DNA of 24,980 bases from an uncultured bacterium. Its GTDB lineage: Bacteria; Cloacimonadota; Cloacimonadia; Cloacimonadales; Cloacimonadaceae. Position numbers and translations under genes: made by a program. Under the pieces are notes generated by a model. It was not told where the DNA came from, made no database searches, and worked only from the letters and a program-made list of their open reading frames with translations. Positions 24,895-24,980 of this stretch are shown piece after piece (the stretch's first letter is position 1; each line of letters begins with the position of its first letter). The DNA is taken from positions 1 through 24,980 of the forward strand of contig CALDSN010000202.1 in NCBI GenBank assembly GCA_937924555.1. The letters are read 5' to 3'.

Positions 24895-24931
24895 TGTGTG
24901 TCTGCCAGATGAATACACATGGTAGAAACGG
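24895..24931 (+). repeat. Dispersed intergenic repeat, copy 2
   Basis: These 37 bases (TGTGTGTCTGCCAGATGAAT and on to AAACGG) match 15248-15285 with one single-base gap. Like that copy, this one is followed directly by hairpins. Confidence 0.75.
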
Positions 24932-24941
24932 CACAGCTCTT

Positions 24942-24979
24942 TTCCCGCAGGGGAATCTAGGCGTGGGTTTTAACCCACG
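24942..24979. repeat. Two consecutive hairpins at window end
   Basis: TTCCC/GGGAA (24942-24955, GCAG loop) is followed by the perfect 8-bp palindrome CGTGGGTT/AACCCACG (24962-24979). They form the right part of the composite repeat that starts at 24895 and probably continues past the window. Confidence 0.75.
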
Positions 24980-24980
24980 T

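Larger units (their letters stand above)
24555..24980. other. Upstream region of the six-gene operon
   Basis: No convincing gene is present. The proximal part holds a candidate promoter (24612-24636). The distal part holds a large two-part hairpin (24799-24849), the second copy of the dispersed repeat (24895-24931) and two further hairpins (24942-24979). The window ends inside this repeat cluster. Confidence 0.7.

Overview
The window is the end of a metagenome-assembled contig. Its first 22 bases are Illumina adapter, so base 23 is the true sequence boundary. The genes look like those of a Gram-negative, probably fermentative anaerobe. There is an outer-membrane beta-barrel, several Sec-signal proteins, acetate kinase, the NADH sensor Rex and an M6-family secreted protein. 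The mix of families suggests the FCB group, most likely Cloacimonadota. That assignment rests on memory of the families and was not tested by any search.

Left part (bases 23-3433, minus strand): an M6-peptidase-family secreted protein cut off by the contig end, whose metal-site motif is degenerate. It is separated by a rho-independent terminator from a two-gene unit, elongation factor P followed by a 68-residue four-cysteine protein. A 411-bp divergent intergenic region with long inverted repeats separates efp from ackA.

Middle part (3845-14716, plus strand): ten genes, mostly a few to about 50 bases apart or overlapping, that may form one long transcription unit. They encode acetate kinase, a membrane-anchored protein with a C-terminal helix-turn-helix, a Wzi-like outer-membrane barrel, a small FxLYD-like membrane-anchored protein, an Mpv17/PMP22-like membrane protein, full-length ComEC, a MutS-domain-V ATPase without mismatch-binding parts, both halves of a ThrE/YjjPB-type exporter, and an HD-domain phosphohydrolase. 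About 950 bp without a convincing gene follow. This stretch is rich in hairpins and repeat-like elements, one of which recurs at the right end of the window.

Right part (24554-15663, minus strand): a compact six-gene operon that I consider the most interesting content. Two giant paralogous membrane proteins (979 and 930 residues) stand at the outside, two small multi-pass membrane proteins lie inside them, and one bitopic protein sits in the centre, giving the order A1-B1-C-B2-A2. The gene for Rex is last, 10 bases downstream. The A proteins carry an FN3-like ectodomain, a coiled coil, a transmembrane helix and a strongly conserved C-terminal domain resembling what I remember as DUF6754. The central C protein appears to contain a distantly similar alpha/beta core. 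This looks like an undescribed envelope complex, possibly tied to redox state through Rex; no function can be assigned from sequence alone.
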